Below are positions 1 to 11,090 of a DNA stretch of 64,000 nucleotides, one piece after another. The DNA is from Hydnum rufescens UP504 (Eukaryota; Basidiomycota; Agaricomycetes; Cantharellales; Hydnaceae), in the NCBI GenBank assembly GCA_014904985.1, contig MU128922.1, forward strand, positions 381,104 through 445,103, read 5' to 3'. Each line of letters opens with the position of its first letter. Positions within the stretch are counted from its first letter, which is position 1. Position numbers and translations under genes: made by a program. The notes under the pieces were generated by a model, which worked only from the letters and a program-made list of their open reading frames with translations, was not told the origin of the DNA and searched no databases.

Positions 1-96
1 AGTTACGGTACCCCCTGGCCTTCGGTCCCCTGCCCTTTGGCGGGCCCTTCGGGAGCAGCCGGTAGTTGCAGCTAAATATCGAGATATTCAATCATC

Positions 97-620
97 ATTC
101 CTTCAGCGTACAGCCTCAAAAGCACCATTTGCTCTTCCCGTCAGAGTAGAGCCTAAAAGTATTCTTTCGTAATGAACGCGGTGGGACCCACATCTATGTT
201 CTGTTGCTACGGTGTCTACTAATGGATCTTGGCGAGCTTTCCTTGTCATGGCTTCGCCACTGTGTGCTTGGGGGGTCTTCTGTCGGGTGTAAACTTTGGT
301 GACAAAGTACGCGCTGCTCCTGGTTTTTGACCCTCCCACACTTATCTAATCATTCAATAAATCGTAGGAGCAAAATTAGCGGGGCATGTTTTTCGTTTAT
401 CGGTAATTTAATTCCTCTTTCTTCGTTGTTTACTAATGGCCCCTCATTTGCTTTTGCAGCATGGCTATCATGGTATACGCTCTCGTAACATATCACTGGC
501 GTGCATCCGCAATTCGACCGTCGCGACGCAGGACCAATATGACGATCATCTTGATCCGGTAAGATCATGCACTTCACCTACTCGTTTGTAAACGGGGCTT
601 GGGAATGCTCAGTTGATTTA
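97..620 (+). pseudogene. error-rich partial copy of the VTC1 gene
   Basis: This stretch aligns by eye, in the same orientation, to about 5627-6140, the VTC1 gene. It keeps the start of exon 1 (the stretch encoding ALPVRVEP), the intron positions and the YHWRASAIR exon, but with scattered one- and two-base insertions and deletions that destroy every frame. The differences are mostly indels, not transitions, which looks more like uncorrected long-read sequence or a recent bad duplicate than like old decay. It should not be counted as a second functional gene. Confidence 0.7.
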
Positions 621-1247
621 TCTCTTCTCTAGGGGCATGTGCCATGGGTATCCTTAGATTCCTTCTTTGGCGATATCGATGGGGTCACGGGGACGCGTGT
701 ATCGTGTGCTTTTTCGCATTTCTCCTCCTCCCTGAGCTCGGTGTGAGGCACGAGCACTAGCTCCAGGACTTGATAAGTGTAGTAGCCTCAATTAAGCGAG
801 TTAGTTCCGATAGTAGAGACTACGTCATTAGCTTTAGTGTTTCACACCACGGCTCTGTCCGGAACCTCTCTCCGTCAGTCATTTGCAGTCTCGCACTCTC
901 ACTTGCCTCGCCTGTCGTATCCGTCGATACACCACGCACGCACCCACAAATTTTTTCTACCCGCCCTCCTCCCTTTTATTGCATAAAAACACTGCGTCGT
1001 TGACACTGGGTTGCATAGTCTTATTGCCTCAGCCTCTTCCACGCTCCGTAGTTGCCTAAGTAGACTCCATAGTAGCGTGCTCTGCGCAACGCGCCCATCG
1101 TCTACTCTCGGCAACTCCCGCCCACTCTCGCACAGACAATCAGCTGAGTAAGCTCAGCAGACAAGAACATGAGCGCGAATCTCTCATGTGCTGGCCTCAG
1201 ACAAGCCATCCGAAGGATGGCTAGCATTGTGAGATTCTAATTGAGTC
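621..1247. other. no gene recognised
   Basis: Past the end of the VTC1 copy I see no conserved motif or convincing splice structure here. The short open frames are not supported by codon pattern. It is CpG-containing, like its surroundings. Confidence 0.5.
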
Positions 1248-1505
1248 TACGAGCTATTATCAAGTTCGTGGACCAGCTCGGCATCGAGTTCTGCCTGCAG
1301 GGCCGGCATCCGGGCACGCAATTGTCGTTCCTTCTCGGAGGACAATTGTTCCACGTGCGTCCGGTTTTCTCCGAAAACAGGCCTGTTTAGACTCCTCAAA
1401 TATCACCGATGGGCCTGCAGCTATGGTCATTGACCCATCTGCTGTGGACTTACAATTATCGCTGGAAGGAGAGGGTTCATCATCACTCACCCTGAATCCT
1501 TCCAT
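1248..1505 (-). pseudogene. C-terminal end of an unrecognised coiled-coil-like protein
   Basis: On the minus strand a coding-looking segment ends at a TAG at 1248-1250. The last 30 or so residues are rich in E, K, R, Q and L (for example SSEKERQLRARMPALQAELD) and read like a coiled coil. Upstream an acidic Ser-rich segment (SDDEPSPSSD) is in another frame, and a one-base shift near 1380 is needed to join them. A GTGAGT...AG intron near 1450-1490 is possible. I do not recognise the family. Confidence 0.3.
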
Positions 1506-1527
1506 CCATGAAGCCGGTCTACCTATG

Positions 1528-1805
1528 AATACCTAGAAACTTTACAACACCGGAGGCTCGAAGTCGATGAGCGAAACGTACAGAAAATATCCAAGAAACT
1601 ACAGACCTATGTCATTGTGCTTCGCAACTATCAAGAAAGGGCCATGACCAGGATGCAGGAGACTTCTGGTGTGCATCCTCTGGATGAGCTGCGGAGGGCG
1701 CTTGAAGTCGAATCGGGGGCCTTTCTGCTAGTAATGCAGAAGAGTTCACTCGTGGTTCAGCCCGAAATCATGCAAGCACAGGAGTATGGACTAACAAAGG
1801 AGTGA
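1528..1805 (+). pseudogene. fragment of a hypothetical helical protein
   Basis: A plus-strand open stretch of about 90 codons reads as a charged helical segment (EYLETLQHRRLEVDERNVQK, then RRALEVESGAFLLVMQKSS) ending at a stop near 1805. There is no good start codon upstream; it probably is an exon or a broken gene. No domain recognised. It lies head to head with the minus-strand fragment ending at 1505. Confidence 0.3.
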
Positions 1806-1857
1806 ATAAGTCTGTATTCCCTTATAGTGTGCTGTTTCTGCCTCGAATCTAACAGTG

Positions 1858-2348
1858 GAGTCCTCATTTTTATCTCATTTCTATGTATCTCCCAGTGATC
1901 ACCCCGAAGGCACGTCCACATGTTGCACCAGGCCGTGACTCTAGCAATGCTGAAGTGACCCACCTCTATAGATGAATATCCTCCAAATTCCAATAATAGA
2001 TGAGTTTAGCGCGTCCAGTAAATCAAAGCAGACTGCCGAATTTGCGGCCGAGAAAGGACTTTGGAAAATCCCGCCGAACACCTGGCTCTCATCGTGGTTC
2101 CTTTGCAGTCTCCCCCACAATCACCAATCCAGAGGTTATCCCTATATAGGTCGGCCTCTGGGTTTTCTTCTTTGATGTATCCCTCGAAATTCACTTTGTT
2201 TGCAGCTTCTTTCAACGCTTCAGTGGAGCTAGTACTGTTGCAATATGGATATAATTGATTCAGGTCAGGAGTAAGATTGTGCGACACAAGTCTCTGAGAC
2301 CAGAATGGAGAGGACTCTTCCAGAGGGAATGTCTGGCGTCATCTACAT
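1858..2348. repeat. left arm of an inverted repeat (copy of the DUG3 3' end)
   Basis: This arm matches 3652-4128 in inverted orientation. It carries the same ITPK and MNILQIPIIDEF coding pieces as the end of the DUG3-like gene, but on the plus strand, together with the sequence 3' of that gene. The copy diverges from the other arm by substitutions and indels; here DUG3's DEL-stop end reads DEFSA. The two arms enclose the BMT2-like gene. It is either a segmental inverted duplication or a misjoined assembly. Confidence 0.75.
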
Positions 2349-2867
2349 CTGCCATGGGTGAAGCTCGTGCACTGGTGACGCACTTGGAATTTTCGCGCAC
2401 CCTGCGTCTTGCAGACGGTCCTTCTTGCTTTCTGTCACCACCTGCCCACCCTCTAGAGAGTTCTGGCCAAAGTCATGAGAACCCGCCCGCCCGCCCGAGC
2501 CCACCCACCCGGCACCGTCGGCCAGTCTCCAGTTTCTCATGCACAAGCTTCCACCTTCGGTGGAATCTTTCACACATCCTGCCAGGACTATCTAAAGTAA
2601 GATCTTAGTGCATAAGTTCACTAGCCCGCAAGCAACAACAGGCAATAATCACGTGTACATGGTATTCGCGCTGAGGGAAGACTAGTCAAATGAATATGGA
2701 AACCAAAGACTTAAATAAGCCTGAGGGAACTCTGAATTTTGAATATCGCGAGAGAATTCTGAGAGAGTGTGCTGAGAAATTTGATAGAGGAAGGGGTGAA
2801 AGAGGGGGGGGAGGGAGAAAAAAAGTGGGTGGGAGTCAAAATTAATTTTGGAACAATCAGCCCGCCA

Positions 2868-3397
2868 TACTGAAGGGCATTCCCTGCAGGAGCCCTGAAG
2901 CCGACAACTACGATCGATATAGATCATGGATATCCAATACCCCCATAGATCTTCGATCAAGACATCCTTTAATCAAACAGCAAGACTTTCTTCAGATTGA
3001 TGTGGCAACAAATGCTGGACAATGGGATGTCATTAGTTTGAGCCTCGTTCTCAACTTTGTATCGCAGGCTAGAGACCGAGGTGAAAATCACCCTGGAGAT
3101 GTGAGTGATAGTCGTCAACTGAGAACTCTCTCTGTATATAGGGAAAATGCTGCGTCTTGCGCACACATTCCTTCGGACTAACTCTTGTTCATTGTGCTTC
3201 CTCTCCCATATGTTCAAAACTCGCGATATCTGGACTTTCAGCGACTAACACAAATTCTTGCGGCGGTAGGTTTCTCCATCGTCAAAGAGTGCCATAAGCA
3301 AGGTGGGAAGTTGATATATGTCCTCTGTCGGGCGGAGCAGTTGTCTGTTAGCGAGAGCAGACTCACCTGGGGGAGGAGACTTTGCCATCTGAATTAA
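2868..3397 (+). CDS. BMT2: BMT2-like 25S rRNA adenine-N1 methyltransferase, C-terminal part with frameshifts
   Basis: Bmt2 is a nucleolar SAM-dependent enzyme that makes m1A in 25S rRNA. Visible pieces in order: GALKP.DNY near 2890; a segment with SNTPIDLRSRHP and QQDFLQIDV; the hallmark WDVISLSLVLNFV near 3025-3062; ARDRGKMLRLAHTFLRTN across a GTGAAA...TATATAG intron; then LFIVLPLPYVQNSRYLD and GGKLIYVLCRAEQ up to a stop at 3397. Joining them needs one-base corrections near 2895 and 3183. The N-terminal third is not found upstream; the inverted repeat and AG-rich sequence lie there instead. Family assignment is confident; functionality is not, because of the shifts and the missing front. Confidence 0.75.
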
Positions 3398-3651
3398 CTG
3401 CAAAGCGGACTTTGCGGACGGGCGATAGAAATAATTTCGTCATTCTCTTGTGACATGCATGATATGTCTCTAGAGCCGGACTCCGGCACAGTGACTCCAT
3501 GGTCCCCCTTCTAATAAGACACCTTTGCCTCCCGAACCGTCCGTCCCACGCTGCAGTCTACAAGATGTAACGGTAATATTACTGTACCACAAAGTGGGCG
3601 AAAATTCTTAAGTACGTCGTCAGTGCACGAGCTTCGCGCACGGTAGACACT
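3398..3651. other. BMT2 / DUG3 intergenic segment
   Basis: About 250 bases between the BMT2-like stop and the inner end of the inverted-repeat right arm. I see no gene or clear motif. Confidence 0.4.
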
Positions 3652-4128
3652 GTATGGATGACGCCAGACATTCCCTCAGGAAGAGTCCTTCTCTCCATTC
3701 TGGTCTCAGAGACTTGTGTCACACGATTTTACTCCTTACCTGAATCAATTATATCCATATTGCAACAGTACTAGCTCCACTGAAATGTGAATTTCGAGGG
3801 GTACATCAAAGAAGAAAACCCAGAGGTCAAACTACATAGGGATAACCTCTGGATCGGAAATTGTGGGGGAGACTGAAAAGGAACCACAATGAGAGCCAGG
3901 TGTTCGAGCGAGGATTTTGGGTCCAAGTCCTTTCTCGGCCGCAAATTCGGCAGTCCGCTTTGATTTACTGGACACGCTAAAGCTCATCTATTATTGGAAT
4001 TTGGAGGATATTCATCTATAGACGCGGGTCACTTCAGCATTGCTAGAGTCACGGCCTGCGTGCGACATGTGACGTGCCTTCGGGGTGATCACTGGGGTGT
4101 ATATAGAAATGAGGTGAAAATGAGGCGA
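3652..4128. repeat. right arm of the inverted repeat (native DUG3 3' end)
   Basis: This is the inverted partner of 1858-2348, separated by about 1.3 kb. It contains the last exon, stop and downstream region of the DUG3-like gene on the minus strand, so it is probably the native copy. Confidence 0.75.
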
Positions 4129-5370
4129 TCAATGCATGGGACAGGGACCCACCTATCAAGGTATTCATCTTTATTTCCATCCAGTCAGCTGTGTTCCCAA
4201 AAAAGTCAGCGGCCGACACTGGGAACAGAGGTCTGCACTAATCGTACCTTTTTCGAAGGTCAACGGTTCACTAGCCACCATGATGATGTTCTCCCGTTTG
4301 TCAGACTTAGACATCCTGTAGTGCCCGCCAGGTGCATATTCACTGAATGTCGTTCCCGATGAGAAATACTATCGTGCACGTGTAGTCTCAAGTCAAGATC
4401 AGATAGTACACGATCTGGGATGACATAAACTTAGGAGGGATGCGGCTTCATCGTACTTGGATGAGATGTATCGCGAAGCGACAATCGTTGAGCCGTCGGT
4501 CACGAAGAAGTTCAAGAGACTTGGCTGTTCCATGAGCGTTAGCCACGGCAATACGATGAATGAAAATTTTCTCCGTACTTCGGTAATATTGGCTTCCCGC
4601 GCCAATTCATTCAAATGTTCGAATGGTTTCTAGGACCGCATCGCGCAAAACGGCGGGGGAGAACTCCCGGGCATGCACATCCGGCAATTTGGAGAGATAC
4701 AGGGCAAACGCCCACTCAGAATCTTGTAGAAGGCACTTAGACATATTCTAAAGAGATATGCGCATGGACTCCTCGACTCACCCGTGTTGCCTTGTGGGAC
4801 CAGGAAAAGCTCGTCTGAGAGGCTGGCCTGCAGCTTACGCTTGATTTTGTCGAATTCCGCAATACCTCCGTTATGCATGAACTATAAATATGGGGAGATT
4901 GATAGTATCCAGATTAGGAGATTCTGAAGATCAAGGCTGACCATGATTTTCTCGTAGGACCAAGGGTGACAGTTGTCTTGTGAGAGAGAGCCTGCAGTGG
5001 TTGCTCGCACATGGCCGAAGACGAGGGGACTCTTCGTCTTCTCAGCTATTCGATTCAAGTTGGAATTATTCCACGCCTTGATTGCGATCTGTCAGAGTCG
5101 AGAAGCCGTAGAGGCGACGGTCGCGTACCGGAGTAATAGACTTGAACAGACAAGGCTGATGACCTAGCCTCTCACCCACGACGGAGCCGTACCAGCCTTG
5201 ATGACGATTGTATTTTTAGCATTACCCAGGCCAGCCACGAGGACGAAATACCAACCGACACCAAACCCGTCGCCATTAATTGGCCTCCGCAGATCCAAGC
5301 GTAGACGACTGTCAAAGGCCTGATTTATAATTGAATGCCGTGGCCGTGTCAGGAGCTACAAAACCTTGTA
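3977..5370 (-). CDS. DUG3: DUG3-like class II glutamine amidotransferase
   Basis: Dug3 is the amidotransferase-fold partner of Dug2 in fungal glutathione degradation. Read from high to low coordinates the minus strand gives FDSRLRLDLRRPINGDGFG and GWY (about 5320-5240), SPLVFGHVRATT (about 5030), the hallmark MHNGGIAEFDKIKRKLQ (4878-4830), SEWAFALYLSKLP after an intron, NELAREANITE, FVTDGSTIVASRYISSKYDEA, then FSEYAPGGHY, ENIIMVASEPLTFEK, DWMEIK and ITPK. It ends in MNILQIPIIDEL and a stop at 3977-3979. Several short introns fit. The last has a GC rather than GT 5' end (AAG then GCACGT). One-base shifts near 4625 and 5330 and a poor 5' splice site near 4440 disturb the frame. The N-terminal MCRF start was not found. 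Confidence 0.8.
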
Positions 5371-5614
5371 AGTAATCTTTCCCTCGAATTTTGCCATTAG
5401 ATACCCCATACATGGGCAAGTTGTATTGGTGTGGTACTCTTTACAGCCACAACTCTAGCGATACGACAACTCAGCAGTCCAACGATGACGTCAATGTGTT
5501 ATCCACTGACCGACACATGTTTCAAGGATATCACTTGTTGGGAAGATGAAAGCCAGAAGTGATAAGGAAGCGCGTGGCGTTCTAGGTTCCCACGGTCACG
5601 ACTCGGATTTCTCC

Positions 5615-6429
5615 ATGGCGACCGAACCTCTCCTTCAGCGTACAGCTCAAAAGCGCATTGCTCTTCCCGTCAGAGTAGAGCCTAAAGTATTCTTCGCTAA
5701 TGAACGCAGTGTCTACATCTATGTTCTGTTGGCTACGGTGTCTCTAGTGGATCTTGGCGACGAAGCTTTCTTGTCATGGCTTCACTTCACTGTTGTGCTT
5801 GGGGGTCATTCTGTCGGGTTGCGAAACTTTGGTGACAAAGTACGCGCCGCTCCTGTGTCTTTGACCCTCCCACACTTATCTATCATTCAATAACTGCCGG
5901 TAGGTAGGCAAGATTAGCGCGGGCATGTTTTCGTTTATCGGTAATTTATATTCCTCTTTCTTCGTGTTTACTATGGCCCCTCATTTGCTTTTGCAGCCAT
6001 GGCTATCATGGTATACGCTCTCGTAACATATCACTGGCGTGCATCCGCCATTCGACGGCGCGACGCAGGCCCATATGACGATCGTCTTGGTCCGGTAAGA
6101 TCATGCCACTGTCACCTACTCGTTGTAAACGCTCGGAATGCTCATTGATTTGTTTGCTTCAACAGACTGTTCTTTGCGTTTTTCTTCTAGCTGTGCAAAT
6201 GTGGTGTCAGTATATATACGATAGACAATCTCATAGTGCGATAACCTGCTTCGGTTCATCGGACTATAGCCTTTACAGACCGAGTTCTACCCACTCGATT
6301 CAGGTACAGCAATCAATCAATCTCGATTGGGGAAACCTGCCGAATCCATATTACCAACTAGCTTGCTCTTCTCATGCGTTTCGCTGTCCTTTGTGTTCTC
6401 AGGATGCACAAGAATCCCCCTACAGATAG
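5615..6429 (+). CDS. VTC1: VTC1, vacuolar transporter chaperone subunit (DUF202)
   Basis: Vtc1 is the small three-helix membrane subunit of the fungal vacuolar polyphosphate polymerase complex. Five exons fit in phase: 5615-5708, 5766-5839, 5904-5940, 5997-6094 and from 6166. They encode [79 protein letters not shown] and TVLCVFLLA, the family core in order. I prefer the ATG at 5615 (MATEPLLQR) over the in-frame one at 5546 because family members begin just before PLLQR. After FLLA the open frame runs on to 6429 with an unrelated tail. A one-base shift near 6198 would instead give a short VTC1-like end and a stop at about 6224, so the tail may be a sequence error. Confidence 0.88.
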
Positions 6430-6833
6430 CCGATGGATTATTGAATATTTCACAACCAGTTCATTAGAATCTCATCCTCCGCCCCTACGAATGTCCCTCG
6501 CATCGTCTTTGACAACCAAACTTTGCATTCAGTTCAAGCTCTATGGAAGCCAGTTCCAAGTTGGATCTGCCGACCGGCGAACGCGGAAGTCCAAGCCAAA
6601 GGAGAGTATCGAGCCGCAACACGCACTTGGTGACGTTAGCAGCGCACTATTAGGAGTGCTTTTACTAGTGCGCTTGTGGGACGTCTGAGAGTTTTGGAAT
6701 GCCATATTTCTAGTTTAAGTTTTACAACAGACCCATACATCGTCTGGATTCATCCCTCACTCTTCAGCACTACATTCATTTCAAACTTATCCAGAGTCAT
6801 ACAGTACATGAAATACAAAGGTCAAGGTTCAAA
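6430..6833. other. VTC1 / GTPase B intergenic region
   Basis: About 400 bases between convergent genes. Small open frames run through it, but none shows a known motif; it probably holds the two 3' untranslated regions. Confidence 0.4.
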
Positions 6834-9102
6834 TCATGTGAGGGTGATCCACTTTTCTTTATTGTCCAGAGTCCTCGAGGCGGATAATATCACGGCCTTA
6901 TGAAAGTCCTTGTACTGCTCACCGTTGACAAGCTGAGAGATCTGGTTGATTGCGCGCTTCGGTCTCAACCCCGGGAGCGTAGTGTCGTTGACATACGACT
7001 TGACCTGCTCATGGATGCTGCCCTTATACTGTGAATACTCCCTCAGCACGAGATTGACCATCGCAGGAGATATCCAATCCAATCCACGGGAATCTACCAA
7101 GGCAAATAGACAGCTCATCACAATGATGAGGTCGATTACATATCCCATCAGGTATCGAAGGATTTCGGGACTGTAGTATGGCATAATTTAACTAGAGCTT
7201 CACCCACACATAATGGACACCCACGTTCTTTGGTAAATTCCATAGGCCCATGAAGCCAGCGCCACAGCAATTGCAGCCAGAAGGACATACGGCACTGAAG
7301 GCGGCGCACTCGTAGCCACACCAACCGCGGAGCCGACAATCTTTACGGTGTTATCGATGCTGGGTGAGTTCCGTCTCAGACTTTGTCATTTAGATCTAGG
7401 AGGACGGGGTGACGCATACAGAGTCGGAGGATTGGCCGGTTGTTCGCAAGATCTGTCACCAGATGCGTCATCAGGCCCCGAAATTCTGGGGACTTCAGGC
7501 ACTACATACAAGAATTTGATTACTCTGCGAACAATCGCTGCGCAACGACCGATGCAAGACGTGCCTGATGGTTTGGGTCATTAAAATTCCAGACGTTGAC
7601 AGTGTCATCATGGATGACCCCAATGCATTCATCCAGAGGTATGTGGGTAAACATTCCGGAGAACATATAGCCCTAATACTCTATGGAAACGAAATGGTGG
7701 ACATGAGGTCGGAATCTCTCGTGTTTCCAAAATGGACGCACTGTGCCGCCCGACACTGGAAGATATCATATCAGAATGTGAACGTTAGACCAGGGATAGT
7801 GAATAGATTGGGCTGACGCAATCGATGTTGAGATATTTGTTCCCCGACTACCTCTTTGAGCAGCTACGAAGAGCCAGCCTTCAAGATTCGGTGGCTCTGA
7901 ATCAGCAGTACCCTCGCCCGTCGGTGCCTGGGTTTTCGGATCAGTGGCCTTTGTAGGAACACCGAGGATAGAGTTCATTGTGAGGTTGATCAGTCTCTCG
8001 ATAGTGTCTTTGTACTCGTCCTTTGCTAGAAATCAGACTCTATCAGCGTGAGAATAAATGTCGTCCGACCAATAGTACACACTAGAAACCTCGGTCCATG
8101 TATGTCTATTGCTTGCCACCGCGTTGAGGGGCTTCTCACAGCTAACTTTGGCGGCCTCCTGTAGCAGTTTCTTTGGCTCGACGCTCCCATTCGACTCTGT
8201 CATCAGCAAGAGACTCTGTGAGACGAAACTTCTTTTGGATCACAAGCTGGTCGTACTTGGTGAATACGACAATGATCGGGACTTGAGGGGATGCAGGATG
8301 ATACATCGCCAACGGTCAGCGTAGAAACACCAGTTTCGAGAGAACCGATCAATATGTCCTTGTTGGTATCGTCCTGGAGGAGTATTTCATCTCCTCGCTC
8401 GCAAACTCGACCTCCGGAAACGGGAATCTCGCAGCACAGCCTAGAGGCGTGCAGAAATGAGGATCTCATGGGGGCACTCTGTAGAAAAGGCGAGATTATA
8501 CGCACCAAATAGCATGTAGCCTGTCCTTAAGCTCCCTTTCCGCGCCCTTCCTCTTGATGAACTCTTGAGCCGTTTTAAGATTCTTTATATCTCCACCAAG
8601 GAATCCTTGTGAATCGTGTAGAATGAGTCGATGGTTGTCATCAGAGGTGATCGATATCGTGTTGAGTGGAATGGTCATTGGAGGGTCTCTATAGCATGCA
8701 TCGGGATCAAGTAATGCAGGATTTGGGAAGGAGAGAGAACGCACAGTGAGGTTGTCGACACCGAATACTGCATTGATCACGAAAGATTTTCCCACCCCTG
8801 ACTGCAAATGTTTTACAGTGAGTGAAATGGATCAGAAAGGATCGGATGCATGCCTTACTTTTCCCACGAGTACCCTGAACCTAGCGACGCTACCTGAGCA
8901 CTGACGGGGTATAGATGAGGAACGTAGCGTACCTAGAATCCTCTAGGAGAGTGTCGGTGGTGGGCCTCAGCGGGGAGGAGTCCTGCGGCACGTTGGTAGG
9001 ATTGGTTGATGCTGGTACTTGAAGTACCGCAGTCTCGCGGGAAGTTTTAGTGCCTGGATAAGTGGAATCCTCGGTATCAGGGCTAGCTGCACGATCCGGC
9101 AT
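6834..9102 (-). CDS. P-loop GTPase B (Agaricomycete G-domain family)
   Basis: Multi-exon minus-strand gene. After a Ser/Thr/Pro-rich N-terminus (ATG at 9102) comes RFRVLVGKSGVGKSFVINAVF across an intron (8802-8858), a P-loop of type GxxxxGKS. Next, after the 8689-8744 intron, comes RDPPMTIPLNTISI and then LILHDSQGF (DxxG, G3), then HAIW at an exon end. WLCCEIP follows the 8441-8505 intron, then VPIIVVFTKYDQL (TKxD, G4) near 8260. Downstream are a helical region, WLFVAAQRGS with ISTSI near 7860, and a C-terminal piece to the stop at 6834 with a hydrophobic stretch (YLMGYVIDLIIVMSCLFALV) that could be a membrane helix. Intron positions match GTPase A. The N-terminal junction near 8890-8935 and a one-base shift near 8170 are unresolved. 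The physiological role of this family is unknown. Confidence 0.78.
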
Positions 9103-9444
9103 AGGAGAGCGGCGTCGCCAAGGGAGGAACTGGAGGAGTGGGATTATTGGCTAACATATGGAGTGCAGCGACAGTTTGATTGTTGGTGTATCTTGAAGCA
9201 CACGGAGGCCTCGTGCACAGTCTATTCATCAGAATAGAAGCTAGAGAAAACTACGGACTGCTCGAATGAGTCGTGAGATCCTACCTAGGTGAGGCCGAGT
9301 ACGTCTCTCTCCATAGCCGTAGCTGTCTAGTATGGCGATTAGTACACTCTTTGGCCAGAGTCTGTCCTAGTCCGTCAGGCAAAATCGGGCTGTTGTCCAG
9401 TGTGATCAGGAATAATCTGGGCAGCTCTTCATATACAGCAATCA

Positions 9445-9741
9445 GTTAAACTTGCGAGCAGATCTAGGGCCTTCAGGAGGAACTTTGACCCTAAAGGTAG
9501 CAAATTTTGTATCGGGGACATCAAATCCATAATATTTCCCTCTCTGGGTTGGCACACAAGTCTCCATGGTTCCTGGTTCGACGTTACCAGATCAAGATGT
9601 GGCACTCGGCCACACCTGTCCATAGAAGGTCCCTATCTTGAGGAAGCAACCATGAAAGTTTGTGTTTCTCGGAGAGAACTCAGAGAAGCCAGTCAAGTTG
9701 ACATAACGGGAATGCTCCTGCGGCGTGGCTTTGACATTTTG
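9445..9741 (-). CDS. possible small hypothetical gene
   Basis: A minus-strand ATG near 9741 opens MSNTSVQNVKATPQEHSRYV and continues through NLTGFSEFSPRN to FYGQ. A candidate short intron (GTGTGG...CCAG) is followed by a frame with good codon look (RGKYYGFDVPDTKFATFRV) and a stop near 9447. It sits in the spacer between the divergent GTPases B and A. No family recognised. It could be chance coding, since joining the second frame needs a one-base adjustment. Confidence 0.3.
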
Positions 9742-9807
9742 AACAGATGTATTTGACATTTCACATAGGCACACACCCTCTCTCTCTCTTTCTCTACTCC
9801 ATCAACC

Positions 9808-11090
9808 ATGTGGAAATCCATCCGCAAGCATGTTAAGCTCCCCAAGAAACTCACCAAGAAAGTCCCCGACGGAGAAGTCCCCGACGAAGAAGTCCCCGAC
9901 GAAGACGAGAGAAACAAGCGCTTCAGGATCCTCATACTCGGACCAGCTAACGCAGGAAAGACCACTCTGCTCGAACGACTAACAGACAGCCCCGCCGGCG
10001 CGGCTATAGTGAAGCGGAACGGAGAACGTGTAATTACTACAGATGTTCAACTCAACAGAGGTGCTGGTCTAATGCATCCCTTTCTCTCTCAGATCAAGGA
10101 AGTCCCCAGGGGATACGATCAAGTAAGAGTCATCCGAGCAATCGTACACGCCGGTTACTCAATGTTTTCATACCATCTAGCGAGGGATCCACAATATCGA
10201 CGACGAAATCACTTACGCATCAAACTCTGACTTCGTTTTCCACGACTCTGGTGGTTTCGAGGCGGGAGGGGTCGAGGAGCTCCAGGCCGTCTGGAAATTT
10301 ATTCGAAAGCGCTCGTTAGCTCCGCCTTCACAGCAGTTGCATGCAATTTGGTGGGTTCCCCCATGACGTCCTCATACTTTGACTCATCGATTGCCACAGG
10401 CTCTGCATTCCAACAGATAATGACAGGCCCTTTGGATTCCTGCAGTCAGGCTTTTTCTCCGAACCCACAGCATCAGGTATGTCCCTGAGTCGCAGCATTC
10501 CACCCTATTTTACGCACTGGCCCATGTCTCCGTTAAGTGCCTGTTATTGGGATCTTCACGAAGTTGGATGGAAGAGAGACGAAAGTCAGGAGTGCGGTTT
10601 TCGACTCCACTGCCAGCCCATCCGATTTCCTTGGTCGTGTCGCGGAAGTGAAGCAAAAAGTGGCTGAATTTGTTCACGGACTCGAGACACAATTTCAGAA
10701 GGAGCGGTACCCACCTGCTGGTTTTGCCAGGGTTGGAAGTATGTATACTCTATCCGAGGAGTGATTTTGGCGATTAAATCTATGGCTTGAAGACATGCAT
10801 GAAGATACCAAGCAGAGTGTAGCATCGTGCGCCCAACTTCTTCAAACCACTATAGTTGCACTTCCACCTGGTACCCGGAGATCATTGCTCGAGCTCACGG
10901 TTTGGAAAAGAAATCGCCGGGTTCATACCAGATATGTTTTAGAACGGTGAGTCTGGATGTTCAACGGATTGATGGTGATTAATGGGGGTGTTTATTTTGT
11001 AGTGTCCTTGATGGTGGAGCTGAAGGTCCTGTCTCAAGTTGTATCAATGAGATAATGGTACAATTTGACTATGTTCAGGGGATGTCATGA
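9808..11090 (+). CDS. P-loop GTPase A, intact seven-exon gene
   Basis: Exons 9808-10029, 10093-10122, 10181-10350, 10400-10476, 10538-10738, 10793-10946 and 11003-11090 join in one frame of 314 codons including TGA. Motifs: basic N-terminus with three repeats of VPDxE, then RFRILILGPANAGKTTLLER (P-loop GxxxxGKT), IDDEITYASN, HDSGGFEAGG (DxxG), HAIWLCIPTDN at an intron, FTKLDG (TKxD) and a helical tail. Introns are 49-63 nt with usual fungal signals. It is the best-formed member here and the yardstick for copy C, which starts at its stop codon (ATGA overlap). Family function is unknown; a membrane or defence-type GTPase role would be speculation. Confidence 0.85.
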
